A stretch of 64,000 nt of DNA from Cryomorphaceae bacterium (GCA_003565555.1 PXBH01000054.1:1-64000); one strand, 5' to 3'; counted from the stretch's first letter, positions 8,295 to 19,300 are shown. Notes: generated from the sequence alone by a model not told the origin. Made by a program: numbers and translations.

Positions 8295-9521
8295 CTACTC
8301 ACTGTAAATGGTATATCGGGTACGTATCTTCTCGAATGCTTCAAGGTCATCCTGCCATGAAGCCCTGATTTCTGCGGCTGACTTTCCGGCGATCACATCT
8401 TTGCGCAATCGGTCCGTACCGGCGAGCTTGTCAATAAACCCCGACTTCAGAAAAAACGCGGAAGGATCCTTCGTTTCTGTGTACATCCGAACGAGCCATT
8501 CCATATTCATGCTGTCGGGAGGCGCTGCCGGATCGATGCGGTCACGCAGAAGGTAACCGCGGCATGTCATTCCCTCATGCGGAGGATGGTCCGAAACGCC
8601 GGGAATAGGCTTGGGAACGAATTCAAAGTCCCCGCCGCGGTTTCCCGGTTCTCCGATCATCTGAAAGGGATGCGATGTGCCTCGTCCTACACTCACCACA
8701 GTCCCTTCAAAGAAGCACAAGCTCGGATAGAGATACACGGCAGTCATATCAGGCAAATTCGGAGAGGGCGGAACAGGCAATTCATAAATGACGGATGCAG
8801 TGTAGTTTTCGCAGGGGTACACCTCCAAATCACACTTCACTCCTCCTTTGAGCCAGCCTTCTCCGTTGATCATACCCGCATACTCGCCGATGGTAAGTCC
8901 GTACACCGCGGGCACGGGATGCATGCCCACAAAAGAGGAAAAGTCCGCGCGCAATACGGGCCCGTCCGTGTAGTGCCGATGCGGATTGGGCCGGTCGAGA
9001 ACAACCACGGGAACATCGCTTTCAGCACAGGCTTCCATCACGTAGTGCAGGGAGGAGATATAGGTGTAAAATCGGGCCCCGACATCCTGAATGTCGAATA
9101 CCATCAAGTCCAAGTCCTCCAGATGCTCGGCTGCGGGCTTTTTATTTTTCCCGTAAAGGGATACCACGGGAAGACCCGTTTCACCATCTCGACCGTCGCG
9201 CACGGTGGCACCGTCGGCGAGGTTGCCGCGAAACCCGTGCTCGGGAGCAAATATTCTCCTCACTTCCGCACCGGAGGCGATCAAGGTGTCTACCAAGTGG
9301 GTGCTGCCGATCACCGCAGTATGGTTGGCAGTAATTCCGATCCGCTTCCCTGTGAAGGCTTCTGCATTTGCCGTAAAGGCATGAATGCCGGGCAATACAG
9401 CAATCGGCTCCTGAGGCTCTTCGGCAGCAACTGCTCCGCCTGTCCGACGCTCTGACACGGGCTGAGCGCAGGAAGAAGCGAGAGAAACGTGAATGAGGGC
9501 GAGGTAGCAAGCGATTTTCAT
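8295..9521 (-). CDS. DUF1343 protein, NamZ-like exo-beta-N-acetylmuramidase
   Basis: A 408-residue DUF1343 protein. Family marks are GKRIGITANHTAV, the APEHGFRG loop, VFDIQDVGARFYTYIS and VLDRPNPH. Characterised members (NamZ) release N-acetylmuramic acid from the non-reducing end of peptidoglycan fragments, so a role in wall turnover and recycling is expected. The N-terminus chosen here (MKIACYLALIHV) gives a short export signal ending LASSC, which could be a weak lipobox. The open frame could start 21 codons earlier but would then overlap the divergent permease gene. Confidence 0.85.
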   Translation of the reverse strand: MKIACYLALIHVSLASSCAQPVSERRTGGAVAAEEPQEPIAVLPGIHAFTANAEAFTGKRIGITANHTAVIGSTHLVDTLIASGAEVRRIFAPEHGFRGNLADGATVRDGRDGETGLPVVSLYGKNKKPAAEHLEDLDLMVFDIQDVGARFYTYISSLHYVMEACAESDVPVVVLDRPNPHRHYTDGPVLRADFSSFVGMHPVPAVYGLTIGEYAGMINGEGWLKGGVKCDLEVYPCENYTASVIYELPVPPSPNLPDMTAVYLYPSLCFFEGTVVSVGRGTSHPFQMIGEPGNRGGDFEFVPKPIPGVSDHPPHEGMTCRGYLLRDRIDPAAPPDSMNMEWLVRMYTETKDPSAFFLKSGFIDKLAGTDRLRKDVIAGKSAAEIRASWQDDLEAFEKIRTRYTIYSE

Positions 9522-9571
9522 ACTTTTACCCCCGCCCGAGATACGGCGACCGAAACCGGCAAGAAGCAGCA

Positions 9572-11101
9572 TTGAATACCTCATTTTTTATTGCAAAACG
9601 TTTAATTCGGCGTGAAAGTAGCGAAAAGGAACTTTCAAAGCCCATCGTACGGATCGCAACGGCGGGCATCGCCCTGGGAATTACTGTGATGATTCTCAGC
9701 ATCGGTATTGTGACCGGGTTTCAGCACGAGATTCGGGAGAAAGTACTGGGATTCGGCTCCCACATTCAGGTGACGAACTTCAGCAGCAGCGTACGCTACA
9801 ACGATCCTCGTCTGGAGGTGGACCAAGATTTTTATCCCGGATTGAGCTCCCTGAAAGCGGTGCGCCACATCCAGCAATATGCTTTGCTACAGGGCATATT
9901 GGAAACGCCTGAGAATATTCAGGGCATCTTCGCCAAGGGAGTGACCTACGATTTTGATCCGAGCTTCCTGCAGGAAAATCTCACAGAAGGCAAACTGCCC
10001 GTATTCAGCGATACCGCGGTATCCCGAGAAATTGTCATGTCGAAGTACCTTGCCGATCGGATGCAAATCAAAACAGGCGACCGCGTGACGGTGTACTTTC
10101 CGAATCCCTCGCGGAATATGGTACAGCGCAATTTCACCCTGACGGCCGTCTACGACACGGGGCTTGAAGATCTGGATGCACAGTTTGTATTCATTGATCT
10201 GAACCACATTCGCCGAATCAACCAATGGGGCCTGCAGGCGCAAATGCGCTACGAGGGGTGTGAAGCCGAAAGGGTCCGCCTGAAAGCCCTCGGATTCGGC
10301 GGCGACGGCAATCACCGCTTCGAATGGAGTACGGGCGACCATACGGGCGCCGGCCCCCACGATTTTTGCATCAGCGGTGATACGCTGATCTACGTCGTAC
10401 TCACCGACCGCAGCGAAACGATATCCGACACTGCCTTTTTTCATTTCAAAAATTCGGGTCCGGAAGCAACATCGACTTGCCGATGTCCCGATCCCGATGC
10501 TTACACCATTACCACAAGCGGCGGGAGCGAACGCTATTACACGGGCGGATTTGACATCATCCTCGAATCTTACAAGGACCTCGACGCGACGGATCGGTTC
10601 ATCTATGAGCACCTCAATTACGATCTCCGTACAACAACCATCACGCAGCGATCCCCCGAAATTTTCAATTGGCTGGAGATGCTTGACATCAACACACTGA
10701 TCATCATTGTACTCATGATCATTATATCGGTGATCAACATGACCTCTGCCCTGTTGATTCTGATCATGGAACGCACGCAAATGATCGGCATTCTCAAGGC
10801 CATGGGAGCCACCTCGCGCACGATACAGGGCATCTTTCTCACTCAGGCGGCCTATATCATCGGGATCGGATTGGTGATAGGCAATGTACTGGGTTTAGGC
10901 TTAGCATGGATTCAAATTTCCTTCGGCCCGGTGAAGCTCGACCCGCAGCACTACTATGTGTCCGAGGTCCCGATACTTCTTGACCCCGTTCATATTCTCG
11001 TGCTCAACGTGGGGACATTGGTCGTATGCCTTGCCATGCTCCTGTTGCCTGCGCTCGCTGTGAATAATGTAAAGCCCACCACCGCAATTCGGTTTAATTA
11101 G
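9572..11101 (+). CDS. FtsX/LolE-type ABC transporter permease with an inserted domain
   Basis: A 509-residue inner-membrane permease of the MacB/LolCE kind: membrane helix 1 at residues 25-47, a large periplasmic domain, then helices at about 374-399, 420-446 and 473-497. The cytoplasmic coupling segment RTQMIGILKAMGATSRTIQ (401-419) is characteristic. It probably helps release lipoproteins from the inner membrane; the ATPase partner is not adjacent. Relatives are usually near 400-415 residues. The excess is an insertion at about residues 222-322 with four cysteines (C230, C266, C303, C305). The start is TTG: no ATG or GTG lies upstream in frame, and the family-typical FIAKRLIR begins right after it. 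Confidence 0.85.
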   Translation: MNTSFFIAKRLIRRESSEKELSKPIVRIATAGIALGITVMILSIGIVTGFQHEIREKVLGFGSHIQVTNFSSSVRYNDPRLEVDQDFYPGLSSLKAVRHIQQYALLQGILETPENIQGIFAKGVTYDFDPSFLQENLTEGKLPVFSDTAVSREIVMSKYLADRMQIKTGDRVTVYFPNPSRNMVQRNFTLTAVYDTGLEDLDAQFVFIDLNHIRRINQWGLQAQMRYEGCEAERVRLKALGFGGDGNHRFEWSTGDHTGAGPHDFCISGDTLIYVVLTDRSETISDTAFFHFKNSGPEATSTCRCPDPDAYTITTSGGSERYYTGGFDIILESYKDLDATDRFIYEHLNYDLRTTTITQRSPEIFNWLEMLDINTLIIIVLMIIISVINMTSALLILIMERTQMIGILKAMGATSRTIQGIFLTQAAYIIGIGLVIGNVLGLGLAWIQISFGPVKLDPQHYYVSEVPILLDPVHILVLNVGTLVVCLAMLLLPALAVNNVKPTTAIRFN

Positions 11102-11291
11102 CGTCTGTCCATAAAGTACGCCGTCATGCCTTCGGCTCAATCTGAGGGCTTGATCCGACGACTTGCTGTTGAGCAATCTGATCCGGCCGCTTGACTGTAC
11201 TGACGAAGGCTGATTAAGGAAATCGGGAAACCCCGAAGCCCTTGCAGCGTAAATGAGCAGGTCATCCGTAAGCGGGGTAATTCCGCGCTTC

Positions 11292-11326
11292 TTGCCCGAC
11301 ACATCCGACCCGGTTTGGTACCTTTG
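11292..11326 (+). promoter_or_regulatory. Promoter of the cystathionine beta-synthase gene
   Basis: A perfect TACCTTTG at 11319-11326 with TTG at 11292-11294, 24 bases upstream (one more than the usual range). The ATG follows at 11343. The rest of the spacer (11102-11291) holds no gene I can support. Confidence 0.6.
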
Positions 11327-11342
11327 CAAAAAAATTTTTTTT

Positions 11343-12713
11343 ATGGCTTTTCGGAAAGCATACAACAACATTCTCGAAACGATCGGCGATACTCCCCTGA
11401 TCAAGATGAACAAGATTTGCAAGCATATACCGGCACAGGTCTATGCCAAGGTGGAGTACTTCAATCCGGGGCACAGCACCAAAGACCGCATGGCCCTTCA
11501 GATGATTGAAGACGCTGAAAAAGAAGGGAAGCTCAAGCCCGGCGGCACCGTCATTGAATGCACTTCCGGAAATACCGGAATGGGATTGGCGCTGGCCTGC
11601 ATCGTGAAGGGGTACAAGCTGATATGCACACTCAGCGACAAGCAGAGCAAAGAAAAGATGGACATCCTGCGCGCCATGGGAGCCGAAGTACACGTATGCC
11701 CCACGAATGTAGCGCCCGAGCATCCCGACTCTTATTATTCCGTGGCCTCACGGCTCAACAAAGAAATCCCGAATTCATTTTATCCTTACCAGTACGACAA
11801 TTTGGGCAACCGAAAAGCCCATTACCTTACCACAGGACCCGAAATTTGGGAGCAAACGGAAGGGAAAATCACACACTTCGTGGTAGGTGTAGGTACGGGC
11901 GGAACCATCAGCGGTGTGGGAAAATACCTCAAAGAAAAAAATCCCGACATCAAAATATGGGGTGCGGACAGCTACGGGTCTGTATTCAAAAAATACCACG
12001 AAACCGGGATTTTTGACGAAAATGAGATCTACTCCTACATCACGGAGGGCATCGGAGAAGATATTCTTCCTAAAAATGTAGACTTCGATGTGATTGACCG
12101 TTTTGAAAAGGTGACCGATAAGGACGGTGCCCTTTTCGCGCGCGATTTGGCACGAAAAGAAGGTCTCTTTCTGGGATACTCTTGCGGCTCGGCCTATGCG
12201 GTAGTAGAACAGCTCAAGGATGAGCTGACGGAGGACGACGTGGTGGTCGTATTGTTTCACGACCACGGATCGCGCTACGTGGGTAAGGTTTACAACGACG
12301 ATTGGATGCGCGACCGCGGTTTTTTGAACGACCGGAACAAGACCGCACTCGACTTGGTAAACCGCCATGCCGACAAGCCCCTGGTAACCATAGGTGCGGA
12401 GGAACTCGTGATCAATGCCATCGACAAACTCAAAAAATTCGACATTTCCCAGATCCCGGTGATCCGCGACGGAGACTTTGTGGGATCCGTTGATGAGCGG
12501 GCCATCTTCAACGCGATGTGCAACGGAAGCAACACTGCGGGCATGAAAGTGAAAGAAGTGATGGGCAGTCCCTTTCCGATCGTGGAAAGTGATGAAGACC
12601 TCAGGCAGATTGTGAAGCTTGTGGACAAGAGCACACCCGCTGTGATTGTGAAAATAGATGATGCGCGCCACCACATCATCACCCGTCACGACCTGATTTC
12701 GGCGCTGTCCTGA
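11343..12713 (+). CDS. Cystathionine beta-synthase (PLP enzyme with CBS domain pair)
   Basis: A 456-residue enzyme. The N-terminal fold-type II PLP domain has the Schiff-base lysine K47 in HSTKDRMA, the phosphate loop SGNTG (75-79) and the GVGTGGTISG loop. A C-terminal pair of CBS (Bateman) motifs follows from about residue 340. It should condense serine (or O-acetylserine) with homocysteine or sulfide in the cytoplasm; the Bateman pair marks it as cystathionine beta-synthase-like rather than a simple cysteine synthase, although the two cannot be fully separated by eye. The ATG at 11343 fits the promoter and family start; upstream in-frame codons are promoter DNA. Its TGA overlaps the next ATG by one base. 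Confidence 0.9.
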   Translation: MAFRKAYNNILETIGDTPLIKMNKICKHIPAQVYAKVEYFNPGHSTKDRMALQMIEDAEKEGKLKPGGTVIECTSGNTGMGLALACIVKGYKLICTLSDKQSKEKMDILRAMGAEVHVCPTNVAPEHPDSYYSVASRLNKEIPNSFYPYQYDNLGNRKAHYLTTGPEIWEQTEGKITHFVVGVGTGGTISGVGKYLKEKNPDIKIWGADSYGSVFKKYHETGIFDENEIYSYITEGIGEDILPKNVDFDVIDRFEKVTDKDGALFARDLARKEGLFLGYSCGSAYAVVEQLKDELTEDDVVVVLFHDHGSRYVGKVYNDDWMRDRGFLNDRNKTALDLVNRHADKPLVTIGAEELVINAIDKLKKFDISQIPVIRDGDFVGSVDERAIFNAMCNGSNTAGMKVKEVMGSPFPIVESDEDLRQIVKLVDKSTPAVIVKIDDARHHIITRHDLISALS

Positions 12714-13522
12714 TGCCTGTATTTCGGGATCAAATCGGAAGACGTACGGAAGTACCGGATGAGATACGCAGTATCGTATCCCTCGTTCCTTCCCAGACCG
12801 AACTGATCTGCGATTTGGGCTGTGAAGAGGCGCTCACCGGTATCACCTCTTTTTGCGTACACCCCAACCACGTGTACCGATCACGGCGGCGCGTAGGCGG
12901 AACCAAAAACTTCGATAGCGCGCGTATTGCCGCACTTCGACCGGACCTCATTGTATGCAACAAAGAGGAAAATCCAAAGGCCCCCACGGAGGCACTTGCA
13001 GAGCAATGGCCCGTGTGGGTGAGCGATGTGAGCGATTTTCGATCGGCTGCAGAAATGATTGAAATGCTCGGCGCAGTGCTGGGAAAACAGGCGGAAGCCT
13101 CCGCAATGACAGAAGCCATAGCACGCGGGCGCCTGCTGCGCTCCCCTTTTCGGGAAAAAAAGAAAAAGCCGTCCGTGCTTTACATGATTTGGAAAGATCC
13201 CTATATGGCTGCAGGTACGGATACATTTATCTCCGCGGCGCTGGAAGAAATCGGCGCGGAGAATGTGCTCGCCAGACGCGGGGCCGGCGGTTTGCGATAT
13301 CCCCGCATAGATGAAGACGATCTGGCTGAGCTGAATCCCGACTTCATCTTTCTTTCGTCGGAGCCTTACCCTTTCAAAGAGAAGCACGCTGCTGAATTCG
13401 CCAGATACTGCAAGCGCGGGGCCCTTACCGTAAACGGTGAAGTTTTCTCTTGGTACGGTTCACGCATCATGAAGTCGGAAGATGATTTGCTGCGCACGGC
13501 TGCATACATTCACGGTTCCTGA
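12713..13522 (+). CDS. BtuF/TroA-like helical-backbone metal receptor without signal peptide
   Basis: A 269-residue protein with the two-lobed periplasmic-binding-protein pattern of corrinoid and siderophore receptors: [16 protein letters not shown], then [10 protein letters not shown], then [13 protein letters not shown] in lobe 1, a linking helix, and [19 protein letters not shown] in lobe 2. BtuF-like proteins normally have a signal peptide or lipobox; none is present here, so a cytoplasmic location is implied, as for many Bacteroidota members annotated as helical backbone metal receptors. It overlaps the cystathionine beta-synthase gene by one base (TGATG), so the two are translationally coupled. 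Ligand unknown; cobalamin or haem would be consistent with the family and the neighbour. Confidence 0.8.
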   Translation: MPVFRDQIGRRTEVPDEIRSIVSLVPSQTELICDLGCEEALTGITSFCVHPNHVYRSRRRVGGTKNFDSARIAALRPDLIVCNKEENPKAPTEALAEQWPVWVSDVSDFRSAAEMIEMLGAVLGKQAEASAMTEAIARGRLLRSPFREKKKKPSVLYMIWKDPYMAAGTDTFISAALEEIGAENVLARRGAGGLRYPRIDEDDLAELNPDFIFLSSEPYPFKEKHAAEFARYCKRGALTVNGEVFSWYGSRIMKSEDDLLRTAAYIHGS

Positions 13523-13637
13523 GCGATCCCTCACAGGCCCTTTTACTGAGCCGCCACCGATCAGAGCGGACGTCCGCCGGTCACAAAAACTGCTGCAGAA
13601 AATTTTCTTCCGGCGAATTGCGTTAGATTCGCAAGCG

Positions 13638-15944
13638 ATGACTGCTATCCTCCCACGTATGCTTGCGGGAATTTTCCTGTTCGTTGCGGCTGCGTCAATA
13701 CAAGCCCAGCGGACAGGATTGGTGCTGAGCGGCGGCGGGGCAAGCGGACTCGCCCATATCGGCGTTATTCAAGCCCTGGAGGAAGAGGAAATCCCCATTG
13801 ATTATATCACGGGAACTTCCATGGGCGCGCTTGTGGGTGGGCTATACGCGGCAGGCTATACCCCCGAAGAAATGATCCGCTTTGCCGAGTCACCGCAATT
13901 TTTGCGGGCGATAAGCGGTGAGCTGGAGGACCGCGACCTCTATTACTTCACTCGGGATCCCGAAGATGCATCCATCATCCGCTTCAAATTCGACTTTGAA
14001 AATTTTCTTCAAAAAACGCTGCCCGCCAATGTCGTCACCCCAAACCTCATGGAATACCTTTTCATGGATGTCTTGGCTCCCGCGTCGGCAGCTGCGCAAT
14101 ACGATTTTGACCGACTCATGGTCCCCTTTCGATGTGTGGCGGCAGATGTGGTGAACAAAGAGCAGGTGGTATTTTCCGAGGGAAGTTTGCCCGTAGCCAT
14201 GCGCGCATCCTCGACCTACCCTTTCTACTACCGCCCGCTTGTGGTGAACGGCACCATGCTTTTTGACGGCGGGCTTTACAACAATTTTCCTGCCGATGTT
14301 ATGTACGAGGCATTTCTTCCCGATGTAATTCTCGGGAGTAATGTGGCATCGGCAAACGAACCTCCCGACGAAGATGACCTCATATCGCAAATCAGGAACA
14401 TGATTACCATCCGGAGCGATTATACCATACAGTGCGATGAGGGATTGATTATCGAACCTGTTTCCGAAATCGGGGTATTTGATTTCGACAATGTGCGCGC
14501 GGAAGTTGCCAAGGGATATGCGGCGGCAAGGGAAAGAATGGAAGAAATCAAGTCGATGGTTGCACGGAGCGTCCCCCCGGACAGTGTAGCGGAGCGTCGC
14601 AGCGCATTTCGTTCAAAGTTTCCCGAAAAAAACATCGGGGAAATTGAGATCACCGGCGATTTGAACCAAAAACAAATCGAATACGTCCGCTCCATGCTGG
14701 GGCCCTCTTCCGGAGATTCGGTATTCACTTTTGACAAATTCCGGGGGCAGTTTCTGCGCATCGCCCAGGACGATAAAATACGTCACATTCGGCCCGTAGC
14801 GAAATACGACAGCACCGTAAGCAATTTCGGGCTGAGTCTGAAAGTGCGCCGAGAGCGGAACCTCACCGCCTTTTTCGGGGGAAATTTTTCTTCACGCCCC
14901 ATTAACATCGGCTACGTAGGGCTCAAGTACAATGTTTTCGGCAGATCTTCGACCAGCATTATGGCCAACAGCTACTTCGGTCGGTTTTACGGATCCGCTA
15001 TGGTGCGGGCCAAGATTGATTTCGGCGGGAAAAAACGCTGGAGCCTCGAGCCGCATATGGTCTTGAACCGGTGGGATTACTTCAGGAATTTTGCCACATT
15101 TTTTGAACAATCACGCCCGTCTTTCATCGTGAAAAACGAGGTTTACGGAGGATTGGGAGCCACCTCCTCTGCGGGAAACAACGCGGTGTGGCGTGCAGAC
15201 TTTCGGTACGGTGAGACGATTGACAGATACTACCAAACAGAAAATTTTACCGTGGAGGATACCTCCGATGTTACGCGGTTTTCGATGGGGACCTTCGCGG
15301 CGGGCTATGACCGCAATACACTCAACAGGAAAGTGTACGCCAATAAGGGTACCCGACTGCAAATCACTGCACGCGGAATATACGGCAACGAAGTGACGGA
15401 TTACGGTACCACGCGTCCGGTGTTGGACTCTGCTATTACCGCAAATCATCTGTGGGCAGACATACGGCTGAAATACGAAAACTACTTTTTGAAACAAGGA
15501 TTCTTCACCTTGGGCCTTGATGTAGAGGCTGTCTATTCCTCGAAGCCTTTTTTCGCCAATTACACGGCTTCAGTGATTTCCTCTCCGGCCTATGAACCCA
15601 TTCCCGAGAGCCGCACATTTTTTATTGAAGAATTTAGGGCGCACGAATACGCTGCACTCGGACTCCGGTCTGTTTTTGAAATCAGAAAAAACCTTGATGT
15701 CAGACTGGAAGGATATGCGTTTCAGCCGCGGAGATCATTTGTGCGCCTGGAAGATAATTTGGTGGGATTCGGAGAAATACCGGGACAGGCACAATACATT
15801 GCCGCAGGCGCATTGGTATTCAACAGCCCTCTGGGCCCCATAAGCCTGAATCTCAACTACTACAGCAGTCAGATTGAGCAACCGTGGAGCTTTCTCTTCA
15901 ATTTCGGTTACACCTTGTTTAACAAAAGCATTTACGAGCTTTGA
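13638..15944 (+). CDS. Patatin-like phospholipase fused to POTRA and outer-membrane beta-barrel
   Basis: A 768-residue protein: signal peptide (residues 1-23, ending IQAQ); patatin domain at about residues 25-310 with the oxyanion loop GGGASG (32-37), nucleophile S61 in GTSMG and D210 in FDGGLYNN; a POTRA-like segment near 330-410 ([18 protein letters not shown]); and a BamA-type beta-barrel to the C-terminus. This is the layout of PlpD-type (type Vd) autotransported lipases, in which the barrel anchors the phospholipase in the outer membrane. The ATG at 13638 is chosen because the signal peptide starts there; the frame is open further up but overlaps the previous gene. Confidence 0.9.
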   Translation: MTAILPRMLAGIFLFVAAASIQAQRTGLVLSGGGASGLAHIGVIQALEEEEIPIDYITGTSMGALVGGLYAAGYTPEEMIRFAESPQFLRAISGELEDRDLYYFTRDPEDASIIRFKFDFENFLQKTLPANVVTPNLMEYLFMDVLAPASAAAQYDFDRLMVPFRCVAADVVNKEQVVFSEGSLPVAMRASSTYPFYYRPLVVNGTMLFDGGLYNNFPADVMYEAFLPDVILGSNVASANEPPDEDDLISQIRNMITIRSDYTIQCDEGLIIEPVSEIGVFDFDNVRAEVAKGYAAARERMEEIKSMVARSVPPDSVAERRSAFRSKFPEKNIGEIEITGDLNQKQIEYVRSMLGPSSGDSVFTFDKFRGQFLRIAQDDKIRHIRPVAKYDSTVSNFGLSLKVRRERNLTAFFGGNFSSRPINIGYVGLKYNVFGRSSTSIMANSYFGRFYGSAMVRAKIDFGGKKRWSLEPHMVLNRWDYFRNFATFFEQSRPSFIVKNEVYGGLGATSSAGNNAVWRADFRYGETIDRYYQTENFTVEDTSDVTRFSMGTFAAGYDRNTLNRKVYANKGTRLQITARGIYGNEVTDYGTTRPVLDSAITANHLWADIRLKYENYFLKQGFFTLGLDVEAVYSSKPFFANYTASVISSPAYEPIPESRTFFIEEFRAHEYAALGLRSVFEIRKNLDVRLEGYAFQPRRSFVRLEDNLVGFGEIPGQAQYIAAGALVFNSPLGPISLNLNYYSSQIEQPWSFLFNFGYTLFNKSIYEL

Positions 15945-15980
15945 CCGAGAGGCCGCACCGATTCAAGACCATATGCGGAA

Positions 15981-16322
15981 TCAGGCCTGTGCGGTAGGTC
16001 CGCCGAAACCACCCATAGGGAACGAAGTCCCGCCGTCATGGCTTCCGCCGTCCGCTACGGTGCCGTGCACTGACTCATATTTCTCGATATTGTCAGCCAA
16101 GGCACGCAGAAGACGCTTGGCGTGCTGAGGGGTCAAAACGATGCGCGACTTGACCCGAGCCTTGGGCATTCCGGGCATGACCCGCACGAAATCCAAAACG
16201 AATTCCGCATTGGAATGGGTAATGATCGCAAGGTTTGAATAGATGCCGTCAGCCACCTCCTCATTGAGTTCGATGTTAATTTGGTTCCCTTTTTTCTCCG
16301 GGTTCTTTGTATTGTCTGCCAT
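15981..16322 (-). CDS. DUF3467 protein
   Basis: A 113-residue protein with the DUF3467 core: INIELNEEVADGIYSNLAII, then SNAEFVLDFVRVMPGMPKA, then SRIVLTPQHAKRLLRAL. The tail is glycine-rich (GGSHDGGTSFPMGGFGG). The function of this widespread small family is unknown. It lies directly downstream of rpoC on the same strand but behind a strong hairpin terminator, so it should be expressed mainly by readthrough or from its own promoter. Confidence 0.85.
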   Translation of the reverse strand: MADNTKNPEKKGNQINIELNEEVADGIYSNLAIITHSNAEFVLDFVRVMPGMPKARVKSRIVLTPQHAKRLLRALADNIEKYESVHGTVADGGSHDGGTSFPMGGFGGPTAQA

Positions 16323-16337
16323 GGAAAAATGTGTTTT

Positions 16338-16364
16338 AAAAAAGCCTCCCGAAGTGCGGGAGGC
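16338..16364 (-). terminator. Terminator of the rpoBC transcript
   Basis: GCCTCCC and GGGAGGC pair (16344-16350 with 16358-16364). Reading the minus strand, the stem is followed by six T residues. A T run on the plus side too means it could act in both directions. Confidence 0.88.
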
Positions 16365-16379
16365 TTTTTGTTTGTTTTC

Positions 16380-19300
16380 TTATTTGACTTCGATCTCTTC
16401 GTGTTCAGATTCGCTCGGTTGGCTGAGCATTTTCTCGTAATCCTCTTTCGAGCCTACATTCACTTTTCCGAATTCACGAATTCCCGTTCCCGCAGGGATC
16501 AAGTGACCTACGATTACGTTTTCTATCAGTCCGAGCAGGTCATCACGCTTACCGCTTACCGCAGCCTCATTGAGCACCTTAGTAGTTTCCTGGAAAGAAG
16601 CGGCAGAGATGAAGGACTTGGTCTGCAAGGATGCCCTCGTGATTCCTTGGAGCAGGGGACGCGAGGTAGCAGAGATGGCATCCCTCACCTCAACGGGCTT
16701 TTGGTCTTTTCGCTTCAGCTGAGAATTCTCATCTCTGAGTTGCCTTGCGGAAATGATCATTCCCGGTTTGAGGTTGGCGCTTTCACCGGCGTCCACGACC
16801 ACCTTCATACCGTATATGCGGTCATTTTCAATCATGAAGTCCTGCTTCTCGACACTTTGCTTCTCAAGGAATCGGGTATCACCCTGATCCTCGATTTCCA
16901 CCTTGCGCATCATCTGACGCACAATAATTTCAAAGTGCTTGTCATTGATTTTCACCCCTTGGAGTCGGTACACTTCCTGTACTTCGTTTACAAGGTATTC
17001 TTGGACCTTGGTCGGTCCTTCAATGGCGAGGATATCACTCGGCGTAATGGCACCGTCCGAAAGGGACTGACCCGCGCGCACGAAATCGTTTTCCTGAACG
17101 AGGATGTGCTTCGAAAGGGAAACGAGGTATTTCTTGATTTCGCCGGTTTTGCTTTCGACAATGATCTCGCGGTTACCCCGCTTGATTTTACCGTAAGAAA
17201 CGATTCCGTCAATTTCACTGACCACGGCGGGATTCGACGGATTACGCGCTTCAAAAAGCTCGGTAATACGCGGAAGACCTCCCGTAATGTCGCTTGATTT
17301 ACCGCTCATACGCGGTATTTTGGCGATAATATTTCCTATGGTCACTTCGACCCCTTCTTTCACGCTCACGTGAGCACCTACAGGTAGGTTGTAAGACTTC
17401 ACCACCTCTTTGCTCTTCTTGTCGACAATGTGAATGGCGGGGTTCTTTTTCTTGTCACGGCGTTCGGTAATCACCTTCTCGCGGTATCCTGTTTGCTCAT
17501 CCACCTCTTCTCGATAGGTCACACCGTCTTCGAAGTTTTCGAATTTGATGGTACCGCTCGCCTCAGAGATAAATACAGCGTTGTATGGATCCCATTTACA
17601 AATCACCTGTCCTTTCTTCACTTCCTTTCCGTCTTTCACAAAAAGTTCAGATCCGTAAGGAATATTGCTGGTGGCAATGACGATTCCCGTCTTTTTATCG
17701 ATGAGTTTCATCTCGCCCGAACGCCCTACGACGATGGTCTTCTTCTCACCGTCTGCCATAGTCTGCTCCACATCGCGAATTTCTTCGAACTCAATAATTC
17801 CGTCCGCTTTCGCTTTGATTTCTGACTCGTCAGCAATGTTAGAAGCTGTACCTCCCACGTGGAAGGTACGCAGGGTAAGCTGTGTACCCGGCTCACCGAT
17901 AGACTGAGCGGCAATAACACCGACGGCTTCACCTTTCTGAACCATGCGTCCCGAAGCCAAGTTGCGTCCGTAACACTTCGCACAAACGCCGCGCTCGAGC
18001 TCACAGGTCAGTACCGACCTGATCTCAACTTCCTCGATACCTGCAGAATCAATGGCTATAGCAGCATCCTCTTTGATCTCCTCACCTTCTGCAACAATTA
18101 CCTCGCCCGTTTCCGGGTGAACCACATCATGCAGGGAAGTACGTCCGAGAATACGGTCGTAGAGGGTCTCTACGATTTCTTCATTCTTCTTCAAGGCTGT
18201 AGCGGTAAGTCCGCGGAGGGTACCGCAATCCTCACCGAGAATCACAACATCTTGTGCCACATCTACCAATCGACGTGTGAGGTAACCCGCATCCGCCGTC
18301 TTGAGTGCAGTATCGGCAAGACCTTTACGCGCACCGTGCGTGGAGATGAAGTATTCCAGAATGGAGAGGCCTTCCTTAAAGTTGGAGAGAATCGGGTTTT
18401 CGATGATATCCTGCCCGCCCGTAGCACTCGATTTCTGCGGTTTTGCCATAAGGCCCCGCATTCCTGAGAGCTGGCGGATCTGCTCTTTTGATCCCCTTGC
18501 GCCCGAATCAAACATCATGTAGATCGAATTGAAGCCTTGGTTGTCGCTTTTCAGACGATCCATCAGAATATTGGTGAGCTTGGAGTTCGTATGCGTCCAG
18601 ATATCAATGATCTGATTGTAGCGCTCGTTATTGGTAATAAGCCCCAGTCCGTAGTTGTCCAGCACGGCCTTCACCTCCTCGGTAGCCTTTGCCACGAGGA
18701 TTTCTTTCTCCGGCGGAATGATTACATCATTGAGGTTGAATGAAAGTCCTCCCGAGAATGCCGTGTTGAATCCCAAGGACTTAATGTCATCCAAGAATTG
18801 AGCACAGCGTGCCATCCCGACTACTTTGAGCACTTCACCGATAATGTCTCGAAGCGCCTTTTTGGTGAGCACTTGATTGATAAAACCGGCTTCATTGGGC
18901 ACGTGCTTGTTGAAAAGCACCCGACCCGTAGTGGTCTCAAGAATTTCACTGTTACCGTCGGGATCTGTGAAGCGGAATTTGATATGGGCGTGTAGGTCCA
19001 GCTTGCCTTCATTGTAGGCAATTTCCACTTCTTCAGTGTCGTAGAATGTACCGCCTTCGCCTTTCACAATATGGTCACCCTCGGTCTTACGGCCTTTGGT
19101 GATGTAGTAGAGTCCGAGTACCATATCCTGCGAAGGAACGGCAATCGGGGCTCCGTTGGCCGGGTTGAGAATATTGTGCGAAGCGATCATCAGCATTTGC
19201 GCTTCGAGTATGGCAGCATTGCCCAAAGGAAGGTGCACTGCCATTTGGTCGCCGTCAAAGTCGGCATTAAAAGCCGTACATACGAGCGGGTGAAGCTGGA

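Noticed and set aside
10901-11422. Minus-strand open frame of 173 codons across the permease end and CBS start
   Set aside because: Both ends lie antisense to well-supported genes. Only the spacer part is kept, as a low-interest finding.
16281-17297. Plus-strand open frame of 338 codons opposite rpoC
   Set aside because: Antisense shadow of a conserved gene; no family resemblance.
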